From: Nakamurella sp040546275
GTDB lineage: Bacteria > Actinomycetota > Actinomycetes > Mycobacteriales > Nakamurellaceae
Direction of reading: 5' to 3'
Assembly: GCF_040546275.1 (NCBI RefSeq)
Contig: NZ_JBEPNO010000011.1
Location: forward strand, 1 to 64,000
DNA length: 64,000 nt
The notes beneath the pieces are model-generated. The model saw only the letters and a list, made by a program, of their open reading frames with translations, was not told where the DNA came from and made no database searches. Below, piece after piece: positions 50,080-59,446 of the stretch (position 1 is its first letter; each line of letters opens with the position of its first letter). Both the position numbers and the translations under genes were made by a program.

Positions 50080-50672
50080 TGGCGGGACGAGTCGTCCGGT
50101 CGTCGTCGAGTCGCCGGCCACTGCACTGGGACAGCTGGATCCTGATCCTGGTCGCCTTGACGTGTGCGTATTCGCTCACCGCGACGGGCCGGCAGGTCAG
50201 TCCCTCGAGCAGTTATTCCAACACCATTCCCGGACTGAAGGGCTCGACGGTCGAAGCCTTTGTACTCACCCTTTCGCCAGGTGCGAAACTAGACCCGACC
50301 GTGTCCTCAGGTCGGCGTTCGGCCTATTTCACGATCCAGCTCCCGAACGGCGCCGGGAGCAGGGGTTCGATCATCGTCAACTCCCAGCTGAGCGACGACG
50401 CCGTGACCTCGGTCTCCTGCAGCGCCAGCACTTCTCCCACTGCGCCGCTCACCGTGTCCGGTAATCCGATTCTCGCCTTCTGCGCGTCCCTGCCGATCTC
50501 CGGGGCCGGAACCGACACCGCAAGCTGGATCCAGGGCCAGTTCGCGGCAGCGAAGGTCGGCTACCAGCACCGAGAGAACCACCATGGCGCGAGCTACAAC
50601 CTGTCCTTCTCACAGTTCGGAAGCGACACCGTCGACTACGCCATCTCCGTGCGACCGAGCCAGAATTACTGA
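50076..50672 (+). CDS. Single-pass membrane protein of unknown function
   Basis: A 198-residue protein with one N-terminal helix (about 18–35) and an extracytoplasmic region with beta-rich character (SYSNTIPGLKGSTVEAFVLTLSPGAKL, AYFTIQLPNGAGSRGSIIVNSQLSDD) and a conserved Cys pair in TSVSCSASTSP/ILAFCASLP. It begins at GTG 50076 (or ATG 50079) inside the end of the previous gene. No domain recognised; probably works with its partner at the membrane. Confidence 0.65.
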   Translation: MMAGRVVRSSSSRRPLHWDSWILILVALTCAYSLTATGRQVSPSSSYSNTIPGLKGSTVEAFVLTLSPGAKLDPTVSSGRRSAYFTIQLPNGAGSRGSIIVNSQLSDDAVTSVSCSASTSPTAPLTVSGNPILAFCASLPISGAGTDTASWIQGQFAAAKVGYQHRENHHGASYNLSFSQFGSDTVDYAISVRPSQNY

Positions 50673-50802
50673 AGCCGCGCCATTGATTGGTCGAGCAGCA
50701 GGTCGAACGATCACGACCCTGTCACTCGGCCTGGTGACGCTGAGCATCGCCGGGTGGCTCCGCCGGATCGTCGCCGACGCCTCGTGATCACTGCCGCCAC
50801 CT

Positions 50803-51873
50803 TCAGTCGGCGGTCTGGGGCCGATCGGTGTCGCGGCTGGGTTGTACGCGCTTGGGCTCGCCCGGCATCTTGGGATACTCAGGGGGATAGGGCATGTCGC
50901 CCAGACCGTGGTCCCGCTCGTCCCGCTCCGACATCTCCAGCAGGGGCGCGATGTCGTACTGCTTGGCATCGAGCCCGGCATGCAGGTCGCCGACGTCTGC
51001 GAACCGGGCCGGCATGGACAGGACGTCGAAGTCCTCGGGACCGACCTCTGGCACCTCGTCCCAGGTGAGCGGCGCGGACACGGTGGCCCTGGCGTTCGGC
51101 CGGACGGAGTAGGCGCTGGCCATCGTCCGATCCCGGGCCATCTGGTTGAAGTCGACGAAGATGCGCTCGCCGCGCTCCTCCTTCCACCAACTCGTGGTGA
51201 CCGCATCCGGCATCCGGCGTTCCAGCTCCCGGCCCAGCGCGATGACCGCCCGCCTCGCCTCGATGAACGTCGCAGTCGGCTCGATCGGCACGTAGACGTG
51301 CAGGCCGCGGCCGCCGGAGGTCTTCGGATGGCCGTCCATGCCCAACTCCTGCAACACCTCTCGCAACCGCGGCGCGACCGCCGCGGCGTCGGAGAAGTCG
51401 GTGCCGGGCTGGGGGTCGAGGTCGATCCGGAGCTGATCAGGATGGTCGACGTCCGCTGAGGTCACCGGCCAGGGGTGGAAACGCAACGTGCCCAGGTTCG
51501 CTGCCCAGGCCACCACAGCCAGTTCCGTCGGGCACACCTCGTCGGCCGGACGCCCGCTGGGAAAGGTGATCGACACCGACTCGACGTAGTCCGGCGCGCC
51601 CTGGGGTACCCGCTTGGAATAGAACGCATCGCCGCGGTTGTCGGCGCGGGTGGACAGCTTGGCACCATCGAAAAAGCCACCGGGCCACCGTTCCAGCGTG
51701 GTGGGCCGGTCACGGAGCGCCCGCATGATGCCGTCCCCGACGGACAGGAAGTACTGCACCACATCGAGTTTCGTGAGGCCGCGCTCGGCGAAGTAGACCT
51801 TCGTCGGGCTGCTGATCCGCACCGTGCGACCGGCAACCTCGAGCTCGACGGCGGGAACTGCGGCGCGGGCCAT
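50803..51873 (-). CDS. LigD-type DNA polymerase (Prim-PolC-like)
   Basis: An archaeo-eukaryotic primase-fold polymerase, 356 residues: KVYFAERGLTKLDVVQYFL, the lysine/glycine-rich VPQGAPDYVESVSITFPSG, the catalytic D-x-D in LRIDLDPQPG, the invariant SGGRGLHVYVPIEP, and VRPNARATVSAPLTWDEVPEV. Separate polymerase-domain proteins beside ligC are known as Prim-PolC (Rv3730c), which fills short gaps with ribonucleotides for LigC during excision repair. ATG at 51873. It follows the RhoN-like gene with a 26-bp gap. Confidence 0.92.
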   Translation of the reverse strand: MARAAVPAVELEVAGRTVRISSPTKVYFAERGLTKLDVVQYFLSVGDGIMRALRDRPTTLERWPGGFFDGAKLSTRADNRGDAFYSKRVPQGAPDYVESVSITFPSGRPADEVCPTELAVVAWAANLGTLRFHPWPVTSADVDHPDQLRIDLDPQPGTDFSDAAAVAPRLREVLQELGMDGHPKTSGGRGLHVYVPIEPTATFIEARRAVIALGRELERRMPDAVTTSWWKEERGERIFVDFNQMARDRTMASAYSVRPNARATVSAPLTWDEVPEVGPEDFDVLSMPARFADVGDLHAGLDAKQYDIAPLLEMSERDERDHGLGDMPYPPEYPKMPGEPKRVQPSRDTDRPQTAD

Positions 51874-51899
51874 GGCCAGAAACCTACCGCGCCACGAAT

Positions 51900-52199
51900 T
51901 CAGTGCGTGCGCAGCGCCTCGATCAGGTCGGCCTTCTTCATGCCGGACCGGCCGGGGATGCCGATCTCGGCCGCCCGGTGGCGGAGCCTCTCGACCGTCC
52001 ACTCCTCGTAGGACGGTGAGGTCCCGCCCCGGTGCCCCACCTCGTGCCGGGAGGTGGCGGCCGCCGCATTGGCGATGCGCGCGGACTTCTCCTTGGAGTT
52101 GCCCTCCTCGCGGAGCGTCTCGTAGAGCTCCCTGTCCTTGATGCTGGGAACAGTCTTGATGCTCGGACCCGGATCGGCCTTCTTCGCCCGTGCTGCCAC
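51900..52199 (-). CDS. Small protein with Rho-N/SAP-like domain (DUF7218-like)
   Basis: A 99-residue protein with a conserved N-terminal block (ELYETLREEGNSKEKSARIANAAAATSRHEVGHRGG) and a C-terminal Rho-termination-factor-like helical domain (WTVERLRHRAAEIGIPGRSGMKKADLIEALR), a fold that often binds nucleic acid. GTG at 52199, preceded by GGGAGAGG about 10 nt upstream. Adjacent to Prim-PolC on the same strand and possibly its partner (inference). Confidence 0.85.
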   Translation of the reverse strand: MAARAKKADPGPSIKTVPSIKDRELYETLREEGNSKEKSARIANAAAATSRHEVGHRGGTSPSYEEWTVERLRHRAAEIGIPGRSGMKKADLIEALRTH

Positions 52200-52309
52200 G
52201 TCATCGCCACCTCTCCCGCGACCGGTCACCGCCGGTCGCCCTGTCCTGCACGCGAGTTGCCCGGGATGCGGCCGCATCAAACGCGACGGGCCGTGGCACG
52301 CTGGTTCTC

Positions 52310-53362
52310 ATGTCGGAACAGGCCGCGGTGATCGAACGCGCCGCCCTGCTCAAGGATTCGGGAAGACCCGGTCAGGCGCTCGCGCTGCTCGCCCCCCACC
52401 TGGCGTCCTACCCCAACGACCTGACGGCGCTCCGGCTGGCCGGTTGGTGCCACTACGAACTCGACGAACTCGGTCCGGCCCTCTACTGCGCAGCCCGGCT
52501 GACCAGCCTGGCCCCCGAACAGCCGGCTGCCCACCTCCTGCTGGCTGTGGTTCACGGACGGCGGCGGGAGGTCGGGGCGTCGGCCGAAGCGATCGACACC
52601 GCGATCAGGTTGGCTCCGGACCATTCCGAGCCATACCGGATCGCCGCGGCCCTCGACCTGCAGGGTCACCGCGCCACGCCCCGGACCGAGCACCTGGCCC
52701 GCCGCGCCGTGGCCCTCGCGCCCCACGACCCGGTGGCCCACCGGGTGCTCGGCAGCACCCTGATCGAACTCCGCCGCTACGACGAGGCCACGGCCGTCCT
52801 CGGACAGGCTGCCGCGCTCAACCCGGCCGACAGCGCGGTGGCCAGCGAACTCGCTCGCATCGACATCGCCAAGGGCCGGTCGGCCAGCGCTGCGGCGGGC
52901 TTCGCGGCGGCGGTCCGGGCCGACCCGACGGACTTGGTCGCCCGGCACAACCTGCTGGCCGCGGCCTGGAATGCTTTCCGGATCGCGCACATCGTGCTGT
53001 GGCTGTCGTTCCTCGTGCTCGGCCGGTTCACCGTCCTGTCGAACACCCCGTCGACGGGCAGCCTGGCGCACATCGTGGCGCCAGTGTCGGTCTTGCTGAC
53101 ATTGGCGGCGTGGGCCTACCAGCTGCGCAAGCGCCCCAGTGGGTTCAAGGTGCTGCTGGTCGCCGTGCGGTCCGACGGGATGCTGAGCGTGGCCATGGGC
53201 TCCCACGCGCTCTGCCTGTTGCTGCTCCTCGCCGCAGCAGTGGCCCCGGCCGGGGTAGCAGGCGGTCTGCTGGTCGCGGTCACCGCCCTGCTGCTGCTGG
53301 GCACCGTCATCGGCTGGATCAGGGTTTCCCAACTGCGCAAGGAATCCCGGCGCCAGGGCTGA
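52310..53362 (+). CDS. TPR-repeat membrane protein
   Basis: A 350-residue protein with about six tetratricopeptide repeats (ALALLAPHLASYPNDLTALRLAGWCHYELDELGPAL..., DPVAHRVLGSTLIELRRYDEATAVLGQAAALNPADSAVASELA) in the first 220 residues and four transmembrane helices in the last 130, with a Lys/Arg-rich tail. It should scaffold partners on the membrane; convergent with the nei2 gene 17 bp away. ATG at 52310. Confidence 0.85.
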   Translation: MSEQAAVIERAALLKDSGRPGQALALLAPHLASYPNDLTALRLAGWCHYELDELGPALYCAARLTSLAPEQPAAHLLLAVVHGRRREVGASAEAIDTAIRLAPDHSEPYRIAAALDLQGHRATPRTEHLARRAVALAPHDPVAHRVLGSTLIELRRYDEATAVLGQAAALNPADSAVASELARIDIAKGRSASAAAGFAAAVRADPTDLVARHNLLAAAWNAFRIAHIVLWLSFLVLGRFTVLSNTPSTGSLAHIVAPVSVLLTLAAWAYQLRKRPSGFKVLLVAVRSDGMLSVAMGSHALCLLLLLAAAVAPAGVAGGLLVAVTALLLLGTVIGWIRVSQLRKESRRQG

Positions 53363-53379
53363 CCGGGGACAGGAGGGCG

Positions 53380-54282
53380 TCACCGTCGTCGGTAACCCGC
53401 CGGCCTCCGGTTCTTGGAAGTGCCGGCAGTGGAACCGAGCGGGGATTGACGTCGACCGTCGTCCGTGGGGGTCGGACCCGGCTGGCAGACCGGGCAGTAG
53501 AACGCGGTGCGCTCCTTGTCCGCCGGGCCGATCATGGCGACCCGAACGGTGGCGCCACACCGGGTGCAGGACTTGCCCGAGCGTGCGTGGACGTAGTTGG
53601 TCATTCCCTGGCGGGTGTTCCCGGTGGTGCTCTGCACCGCCGAGGTGACACCGCGCAGCATGAGCCGGCGGGCTGTGTCCAGCACGGTACCGACGTCGAC
53701 CTCCGAGGTCGGCATCCACGGCGAGAGACGTGACACGAACAGGGTTTCGGCCATGTACATGGTGCCGATGCCGGCGACCGCGGTCTGATCGAGCAGCCCG
53801 GCACCGATGGCCCGGGCCGGAGCCTTCAGCAACCGCGCGATGGACTCCGGGCGTCCGACCTCGGGGAAGGAGTCGCTCATGACGTCCGGCCCGAGGTGGC
53901 CGATCAACTGCTCCTCGGCCGCGGTCGGCACCAGATCGAGCTGGCCGAGCCAGGTCCCGATGGCGGTCCAGTCCTGATTGGCCAGCACCGCCCGCACTGC
54001 CACCCCCGTCGCCCGCGGCCAGTGCGCGGGCCCCGGTGGGGCGATGGTCCACTTACCCTCCATCTTGAAGTGCGAGTGCAGGGTGAGCGGCACCGAGCCG
54101 GCCCCTTCCTCGAACCGGACCAGCAGATGTTTGCCGTGGGCCGTCACCTCGTGGACCGTCAGTCCCACCAGGTCGACGTCACCGAGATCGGGCCAGCGCA
54201 ACTCGGCGCGGACCAGGGGCCGCCCGGCCAACGCGGCATCCATCCGACGCGCGGTGCGCAGGACGGTATCTCCCTCAGGCAC
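53380..54282 (-). CDS. Endonuclease VIII-type DNA glycosylase Nei2
   Basis: A 300-residue Fpg/Nei family enzyme starting MPEGDTVLR with the catalytic Pro2 and Glu3, Lys in HGKHLLVRF, DNA-binding RQGMTNYVHAR, and a zinc finger CTRC...CPVC. It excises oxidised pyrimidines and cuts the strand (AP lyase). The protein overlaps lhr by 8 bp, the same pair as Rv3297–Rv3296 in mycobacteria. ATG at 54282. Confidence 0.92.
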   Translation of the reverse strand: MPEGDTVLRTARRMDAALAGRPLVRAELRWPDLGDVDLVGLTVHEVTAHGKHLLVRFEEGAGSVPLTLHSHFKMEGKWTIAPPGPAHWPRATGVAVRAVLANQDWTAIGTWLGQLDLVPTAAEEQLIGHLGPDVMSDSFPEVGRPESIARLLKAPARAIGAGLLDQTAVAGIGTMYMAETLFVSRLSPWMPTSEVDVGTVLDTARRLMLRGVTSAVQSTTGNTRQGMTNYVHARSGKSCTRCGATVRVAMIGPADKERTAFYCPVCQPGPTPTDDGRRQSPLGSTAGTSKNRRPAGYRRR

Positions 54283-57200
54283 GACGACCCCCGGCAGATC
54301 GCAACCGAAGGCCCTGCGGGGTCAGCGCAAAACCGTTGCCCACCAACGCTTCGACCACCGGCCCGGCACTCGACACCGCATCGACGCCGTCCACCTTGGT
54401 CACCGTCAGCGAGCCGATCACGCCGGTGGTGACCTTCTCGGCGAGTACCCGCCCTGCCTCCCGCAACTCGCTCTCCTCACCGGAGAACGAGATCAGCGTG
54501 CGCCCGCCCCGCTCGGCGAAGAGAACCGGGGCCCCGTCGACGAGCACCACCAGGGCTCCCGCCCGCCGGGCCGGCCGATGCTTCTCGTCACCACCGCGAT
54601 CGGGCCACGGCAGCGCAGCGCCGAACGGGTTGGCCGGGTCGGCGGCGGCCAGCACCAGCCCCCCGCCGGGAACGCGCTCGGCATCGGAACTGACGAAAGC
54701 CCGGACCCGGTCGACGGCACCCGCCGTCGCGAACTGCGCCGCGCCCAGACCCTCGACGAAGTACCCACGGCGGACCCGGCCGGACTCCTCGAACGCCGAC
54801 ATCACCTTGTAGACCGCGGCGAACCCACCGGGCGTCTCCTCGGCCACGACCGAGCCACGGGTGACGATCCCGTACCGGTCGAGCAGCACCTCGGCCGCTG
54901 CGTGGGCACGAATGGTGGGGTCGGTCTCCACCTCCGGGATCAATGACCAGCGTCCGGCCACCATCGGCGGCCCGCCGCGCCGCACTGTCGGCCCCACCCG
55001 CTGCTGACGTCCCGCGGACAGCAGCGCCAGTCCTGACGAGCCGCGCTGACGCAGCCGCGGGGCCGGTGCCTTCGCCTTGTGGGTGGTGCGTCCACCGGTC
55101 AGCCTGGCCCGCAGCGGCGCGAGCGTGTCGCCGGTGACCAGCCCGGCGAACACCAGGCCCCACAGCACTTCTGCCACCACGTCGTCGCCGCGGAAGCTGC
55201 CCGTCTCGTCGGCCACCGCGTCGGTCAGCGCCCGGAAGAAGAACGCCCCACCACGGGACAGCACACCCAGCACCGCCCGGTGCAGCTCACCGTCGGGCGA
55301 GTCGGCGGCGCCCTCACCCCGGCCGCCGGCCGGACCACCCGGCGGCAATCCGCCCAGTAGACCGTCGGTGGGCAGCGGCATCGTCAGGGCGGCGGTGTCG
55401 GCCAGGTGCAGCGAGACCCAGCCGTCGTCACCGCCGAGCGCGCCGTGCCCGGTCCACAACACCTCGCCCGCCGAGGTGAGCTCGTCGAGCATCGACGGCG
55501 AATAGTCGCGGACGCGGGCCGGGAGAACGAGGGTCTCGATCGCCGACGCAGGCAGGACGGCGCCGGCGAGTTGCTCGACGGCCCGCACCAGGGCGTCGAT
55601 CCCGCCCGGCGGCCGCCGATTCGGGGCGCTACCGCTATAGGTGTTGTTGCGACCGGCGTTACCGGCACTGGATCCGTTGCCCTGGTGGGGATTCGGCGGC
55701 GGCGGAGCCACGATCCCGTTCCACGCCGGCAGGAACCGCCCGAGCGCGTCGGCCGGCACCGGCTCGACCTCGGCGCGCAGGGCCGCCAGCGAACGGCGGC
55801 GGAGCAACCGCAGCACCTCGGCGTCGACGAACTCCCGCGTGCCCTCGGCTGACCCGTGCTCCAGATAACCACCCGGACCCGCGTCTTCGGCCAGGCCGAC
55901 CTCGACGGACCGTCCCAGCGGTCGGAATTCCCCTTCGGCGACGCGGCCCGAACCGGCCAGTCGGCGAAGGGCATCGGTGACCACCGCGACGCCCAGGCCG
56001 AAGGCCACCGCCGCCTCCCGCGGCACGAACGGGCCCCTGGTGCGCGCGAACCGGCCCAGCAGCCGTCCGAGCGGGTCGGCGATCGGCTCGAGCAGGGACG
56101 GCGCGATCCCCGGCGGCAGGGCGGTACCGAGCGCGTCACGCAGCAGCGGGGCATCCGCCGGATCGGCCCACCGCTCCACCCCGCCGATCCGCACCAGGAT
56201 GGCCCGCCGGGTCGCCTCCAGTCCTGCGAGCGCGGCGCCGGCGTCGAGATCCACCGATCTGGCCACCACCTCGGCGGTGGTCAGCGGCCCGAGAATCCTC
56301 AGCAGGTCGGCGATCTCATCGGCAGATCGAGCCCGCCGATTCTCGCTGAGCCGCTGCAGGTCCGCCTCGGTGCTCGCCAGCGCCTGCGGGTCGAGCAGAT
56401 CCCGGAGCGACAGCCCGTCACCGCCGCCGAGCAGCTCGGCGAGCAGCGCGGGGTCGACGGTCAGCGCCGCGGCCCGCCGCTCGGCGAGCGGCGAATCACC
56501 CTCGTAGAGGAACTGCGCGACGTAGCCGAACAGCAACGACCGGGCGAACGGCGACGGCGACAGCGTGGTCACCTCGACGATCCGGACCGACCGGGAGGCG
56601 ATCTGACGCATCAGCGAGACCAGCGCCGGGACGTCGAAGACGTCCGACAGCACCTCCCGCACGGCCTCGGCGACGATCGGGAACGACGGGTACTGGGCGG
56701 CCACCTCGAGCAGCTGACTGGCCCGCTGACGCTGCTGCCACAACGGCTGCCGCTTGCCGATCTGCCTGCGCGGCAACAGCAACGCCCGCGCTGCGCACTC
56801 GCGGAACCGTGATGCGAAGACCGCTGAGCCACCGATCTCCGCAGTGACCTCGGCTTCCAGCGTCTCCGGGTCGAGTGCGATGGCGTCCAGCATCTCGGGG
56901 GCATCACCGTCGTACTCGACGTCGGGCAACCGCAGCACGATGCCGTCATCGGCATGCATGGCCTGGACGTCGACCCCGAACCGCTCCCGCATCCTGGCCG
57001 CGACCACCAAGGCCCATGGAGCGTGCACGGCGGCGCCGTACGGCGAGTGCAGGACCAGCCGCCAGTCCCCCAGCTCGTCGCGGAAACGTTCGACCACCAG
57101 CGTCTTCTCGTCGGGGATGACGCCGACCGCTTCCCGTTGTTCCTGCAGGTAGGCAACCAGGTTGTCGGCGGCGAAGACGTCGAGGCCGTCACCGGTCAGC

Positions 57201-59206
57201 CGCTGGTGCGCGTCTCCCAGCGTCAGGGAACCGACCTCCCTCACGAACTCGCCGTGCGCGCGGCCGAGCTCCGCCGGACGGCCGAGGGTGTCACCCTTCC
57301 AGAACGGCAGCCGCCCCGGCACGCCCGGCGCGGGGACGACCAGCACCTGGTCGTGGGTGATCTCGAGGATCCGCCACGAGCTGGAACCCAGGGCGAAGAC
57401 GTCGCCGACCCGCGACTCGTAGACCATCTCCTCGTCCAGCTCGCCGACCCGACGACCGGGACCGCCGCCACCGGCCAGGAAGACGCCGAACATGCCACGG
57501 TCGGGAATCGTCCCGCCGGAGGTGACGGCCAGCCGCTGGGCGCCGGGCCGACCGGTCAGTTCCCCGGTCACCCGGTCCCAGGTCAGTCGCGGGCGGAGTT
57601 CGGCGAACTGCTCGCTCGGGTAGCGCCCGGACAGCATGTCCAGCACCGACTCCAACGCGCCCCGGCCCAGTGCGGCGAACGGAGCTGACCGGCGCAGCAG
57701 CGCGTGCAGGTCGTCCACCGTGATCGCATCCATCGCGCAGATCGCCACGATCTGCTGGGCCACGATGTCGAGTGGGTTCAGCAGCACCCGCAGCGCCTCG
57801 ATCGCGCCGGTCTTCATCCGGCCGGCCACCACCGCGGCGGAGATCAGGTCCCCGCGGTACTTCGGGAACATCACGCCGTGGCTGGGCGCTCCGACCTGGT
57901 GCCCGGCCCGGCCGATCCGTTGGAGCCCGCTGGCCACCGACGGCGGCGCCTCGACCTGGATCACCAGATCGACCGCGCCCATGTCGACACCGAGTTCGAG
58001 GGACGACGTGGCCACCACCGCGGGCAGCACCCCGGTCTTGAGCTGGTCCTCGATGAGCGCCCGCTGTTCGCGGGATACCGAACCGTGATGCGCCCGTGCC
58101 AGGACGGCCGGCGCGCCGGAGCTGGCTCCGGACTGCGCCATCACCTGTGCGGGGGTAGCCATGCCGGACGGCGGGGAATCGCCGTCCTCGTCACCGCGCG
58201 CATCCGCGAGGGCGGCCTGGCGTTCCGCGTAGATCTCGTTGAGCCGGGCGGTCAGTCGCTCGGCCAGGCGACGGGAGTTGGCGAAGACGATCGTCGAGTG
58301 GTGGGACTCGATCAGGTCGACGATGTTCTCCTCGACGTGCGGCCAGATGGAGGTCCGCGGGAGTTCGCCGGCGGCGGCGCCGGACAGGTCACCGCTCGGT
58401 TCACCGAGCGCGGACATGTCCGGGACCGGGACCACCACCTCGACGGTGATGACCTTGGTCGACACCGGACGGACGAAGGTGACGGGGCGCCCGCCCGTGA
58501 GGAACCGCCCCACCTCCTCGATGGGCCGCACAGTCGCCGACAGCCCGATCCGCTGCGCAGGGCGGTCCAGCAGGGCGTCCAGCCGGTCGAGCGAGACAGC
58601 AAGGTGGGCACCACGTTTGGTGCCGACGACGGCATGGACCTCGTCGAGGATGACCGTGGTGATCCCGCTGAGCATCTCCCGGGCGCGGCTGGTGAGCAGC
58701 AGGAACAGCGACTCCGGGGTGGTGATCAGGATGTCGGCGCCGTCCTTGGCGAAGGCCCGTCGATCACCCGAGGGGGTATCGCCCGACCGGACCGCGACCG
58801 AGATCTCCGGGACGCGTAGACCACTCCGGGCGGCCAGCGACCCGATACCGACCAGCGGCGACCGTAGGTTGCGTTCGACGTCGACGGCCAACGCCTTGAG
58901 CGGCGACAGGTAGAGCACGGTGCACTTGCGAGCCCCGGCCTCCCCAGGCGGCGCGGTGACCAGGGTGTCGATGGCGGACAGGAACGCCGCGAGCGTCTTG
59001 CCGGAGCCGGTCGGCGCCACCACCAGGGTGTTCTCACCGCGCCCGATGGCATCCCACGCACCCGCCTGGGCAAGGGTCGGCTCGGCGAAGCTGTTGGTGA
59101 ACCAGTCGCGGACCAACGGCGAGAAGCGCTCGAGCGAGGCGCTCGGCGGGCGCACCGGATCGGCCGTCACCACCTTCGCCTCCTGTTTCCTGCTCACCTG
59201 GCCCAT
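54275..59206 (-). CDS. lhr: Lhr superfamily 2 DNA helicase
   Basis: At 1643 residues this is the long bacterial Lhr: an N-terminal SF2 helicase core (Walker A APTGSGKT at 64–71, DEVH at 188–191), then the Lhr-core winged-helix/beta-barrel region, and a large C-terminal extension ending near the nei2 start. Lhr-Core translocates along DNA and unwinds 3' tailed RNA:DNA hybrids; the long C-terminus is uncharacterised. Start ATG at 59206. Coupled with nei2, in line with a role in repair of crosslinks and oxidised bases known for this pair in mycobacteria. Confidence 0.95.
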   Translation of the reverse strand: MGQVSRKQEAKVVTADPVRPPSASLERFSPLVRDWFTNSFAEPTLAQAGAWDAIGRGENTLVVAPTGSGKTLAAFLSAIDTLVTAPPGEAGARKCTVLYLSPLKALAVDVERNLRSPLVGIGSLAARSGLRVPEISVAVRSGDTPSGDRRAFAKDGADILITTPESLFLLLTSRAREMLSGITTVILDEVHAVVGTKRGAHLAVSLDRLDALLDRPAQRIGLSATVRPIEEVGRFLTGGRPVTFVRPVSTKVITVEVVVPVPDMSALGEPSGDLSGAAAGELPRTSIWPHVEENIVDLIESHHSTIVFANSRRLAERLTARLNEIYAERQAALADARGDEDGDSPPSGMATPAQVMAQSGASSGAPAVLARAHHGSVSREQRALIEDQLKTGVLPAVVATSSLELGVDMGAVDLVIQVEAPPSVASGLQRIGRAGHQVGAPSHGVMFPKYRGDLISAAVVAGRMKTGAIEALRVLLNPLDIVAQQIVAICAMDAITVDDLHALLRRSAPFAALGRGALESVLDMLSGRYPSEQFAELRPRLTWDRVTGELTGRPGAQRLAVTSGGTIPDRGMFGVFLAGGGGPGRRVGELDEEMVYESRVGDVFALGSSSWRILEITHDQVLVVPAPGVPGRLPFWKGDTLGRPAELGRAHGEFVREVGSLTLGDAHQRLTGDGLDVFAADNLVAYLQEQREAVGVIPDEKTLVVERFRDELGDWRLVLHSPYGAAVHAPWALVVAARMRERFGVDVQAMHADDGIVLRLPDVEYDGDAPEMLDAIALDPETLEAEVTAEIGGSAVFASRFRECAARALLLPRRQIGKRQPLWQQRQRASQLLEVAAQYPSFPIVAEAVREVLSDVFDVPALVSLMRQIASRSVRIVEVTTLSPSPFARSLLFGYVAQFLYEGDSPLAERRAAALTVDPALLAELLGGGDGLSLRDLLDPQALASTEADLQRLSENRRARSADEIADLLRILGPLTTAEVVARSVDLDAGAALAGLEATRRAILVRIGGVERWADPADAPLLRDALGTALPPGIAPSLLEPIADPLGRLLGRFARTRGPFVPREAAVAFGLGVAVVTDALRRLAGSGRVAEGEFRPLGRSVEVGLAEDAGPGGYLEHGSAEGTREFVDAEVLRLLRRRSLAALRAEVEPVPADALGRFLPAWNGIVAPPPPNPHQGNGSSAGNAGRNNTYSGSAPNRRPPGGIDALVRAVEQLAGAVLPASAIETLVLPARVRDYSPSMLDELTSAGEVLWTGHGALGGDDGWVSLHLADTAALTMPLPTDGLLGGLPPGGPAGGRGEGAADSPDGELHRAVLGVLSRGGAFFFRALTDAVADETGSFRGDDVVAEVLWGLVFAGLVTGDTLAPLRARLTGGRTTHKAKAPAPRLRQRGSSGLALLSAGRQQRVGPTVRRGGPPMVAGRWSLIPEVETDPTIRAHAAAEVLLDRYGIVTRGSVVAEETPGGFAAVYKVMSAFEESGRVRRGYFVEGLGAAQFATAGAVDRVRAFVSSDAERVPGGGLVLAAADPANPFGAALPWPDRGGDEKHRPARRAGALVVLVDGAPVLFAERGGRTLISFSGEESELREAGRVLAEKVTTGVIGSLTVTKVDGVDAVSSAGPVVEALVGNGFALTPQGLRLRSAGGRRA

Positions 59207-59338
59207 TGTGCTGGTTGCGACCGACAGCCCGGACGAGGATGGACGGCTGACGTGCCCTCTCCGGGCCCGCGACCACCCTCCTGGTCATCTCGATCGCAGT
59301 TCGAGAAGCGGTCACAGCGACCGCACCGGCTCAGTGCC

Positions 59339-59392
59339 CGATACCGAATGCGATATGTACCTGACTACAGGTACATATCGCATTCGGTATCG
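59339..59392. promoter_or_regulatory. Perfect 25-bp inverted repeat with 4-nt loop
   Basis: The arms are 59,339–59,363 (starting CGATACCGAATGCGATATG) and 59,368–59,392, fully complementary over 25 bp, around the loop ACTA. The element is far less GC-rich than its neighbourhood. It lies in the divergent promoter gap between lhr (59,206) and the next gene (59,447), so it could be an operator, a transcription attenuator or a cruciform-forming element. See findings. Confidence 0.95.
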
Positions 59393-59446
59393 ACGGTCTG
59401 TGGATATCCCCGGGGCGACCAGCCGCAGATCCGGCAGAGTTCACGG

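Noticed and set aside
50584..50787. Small plus-strand frame after the membrane protein pair
   Set aside because: Starts inside the previous gene in another frame, has one weak hydrophobic stretch and no ribosome binding site.
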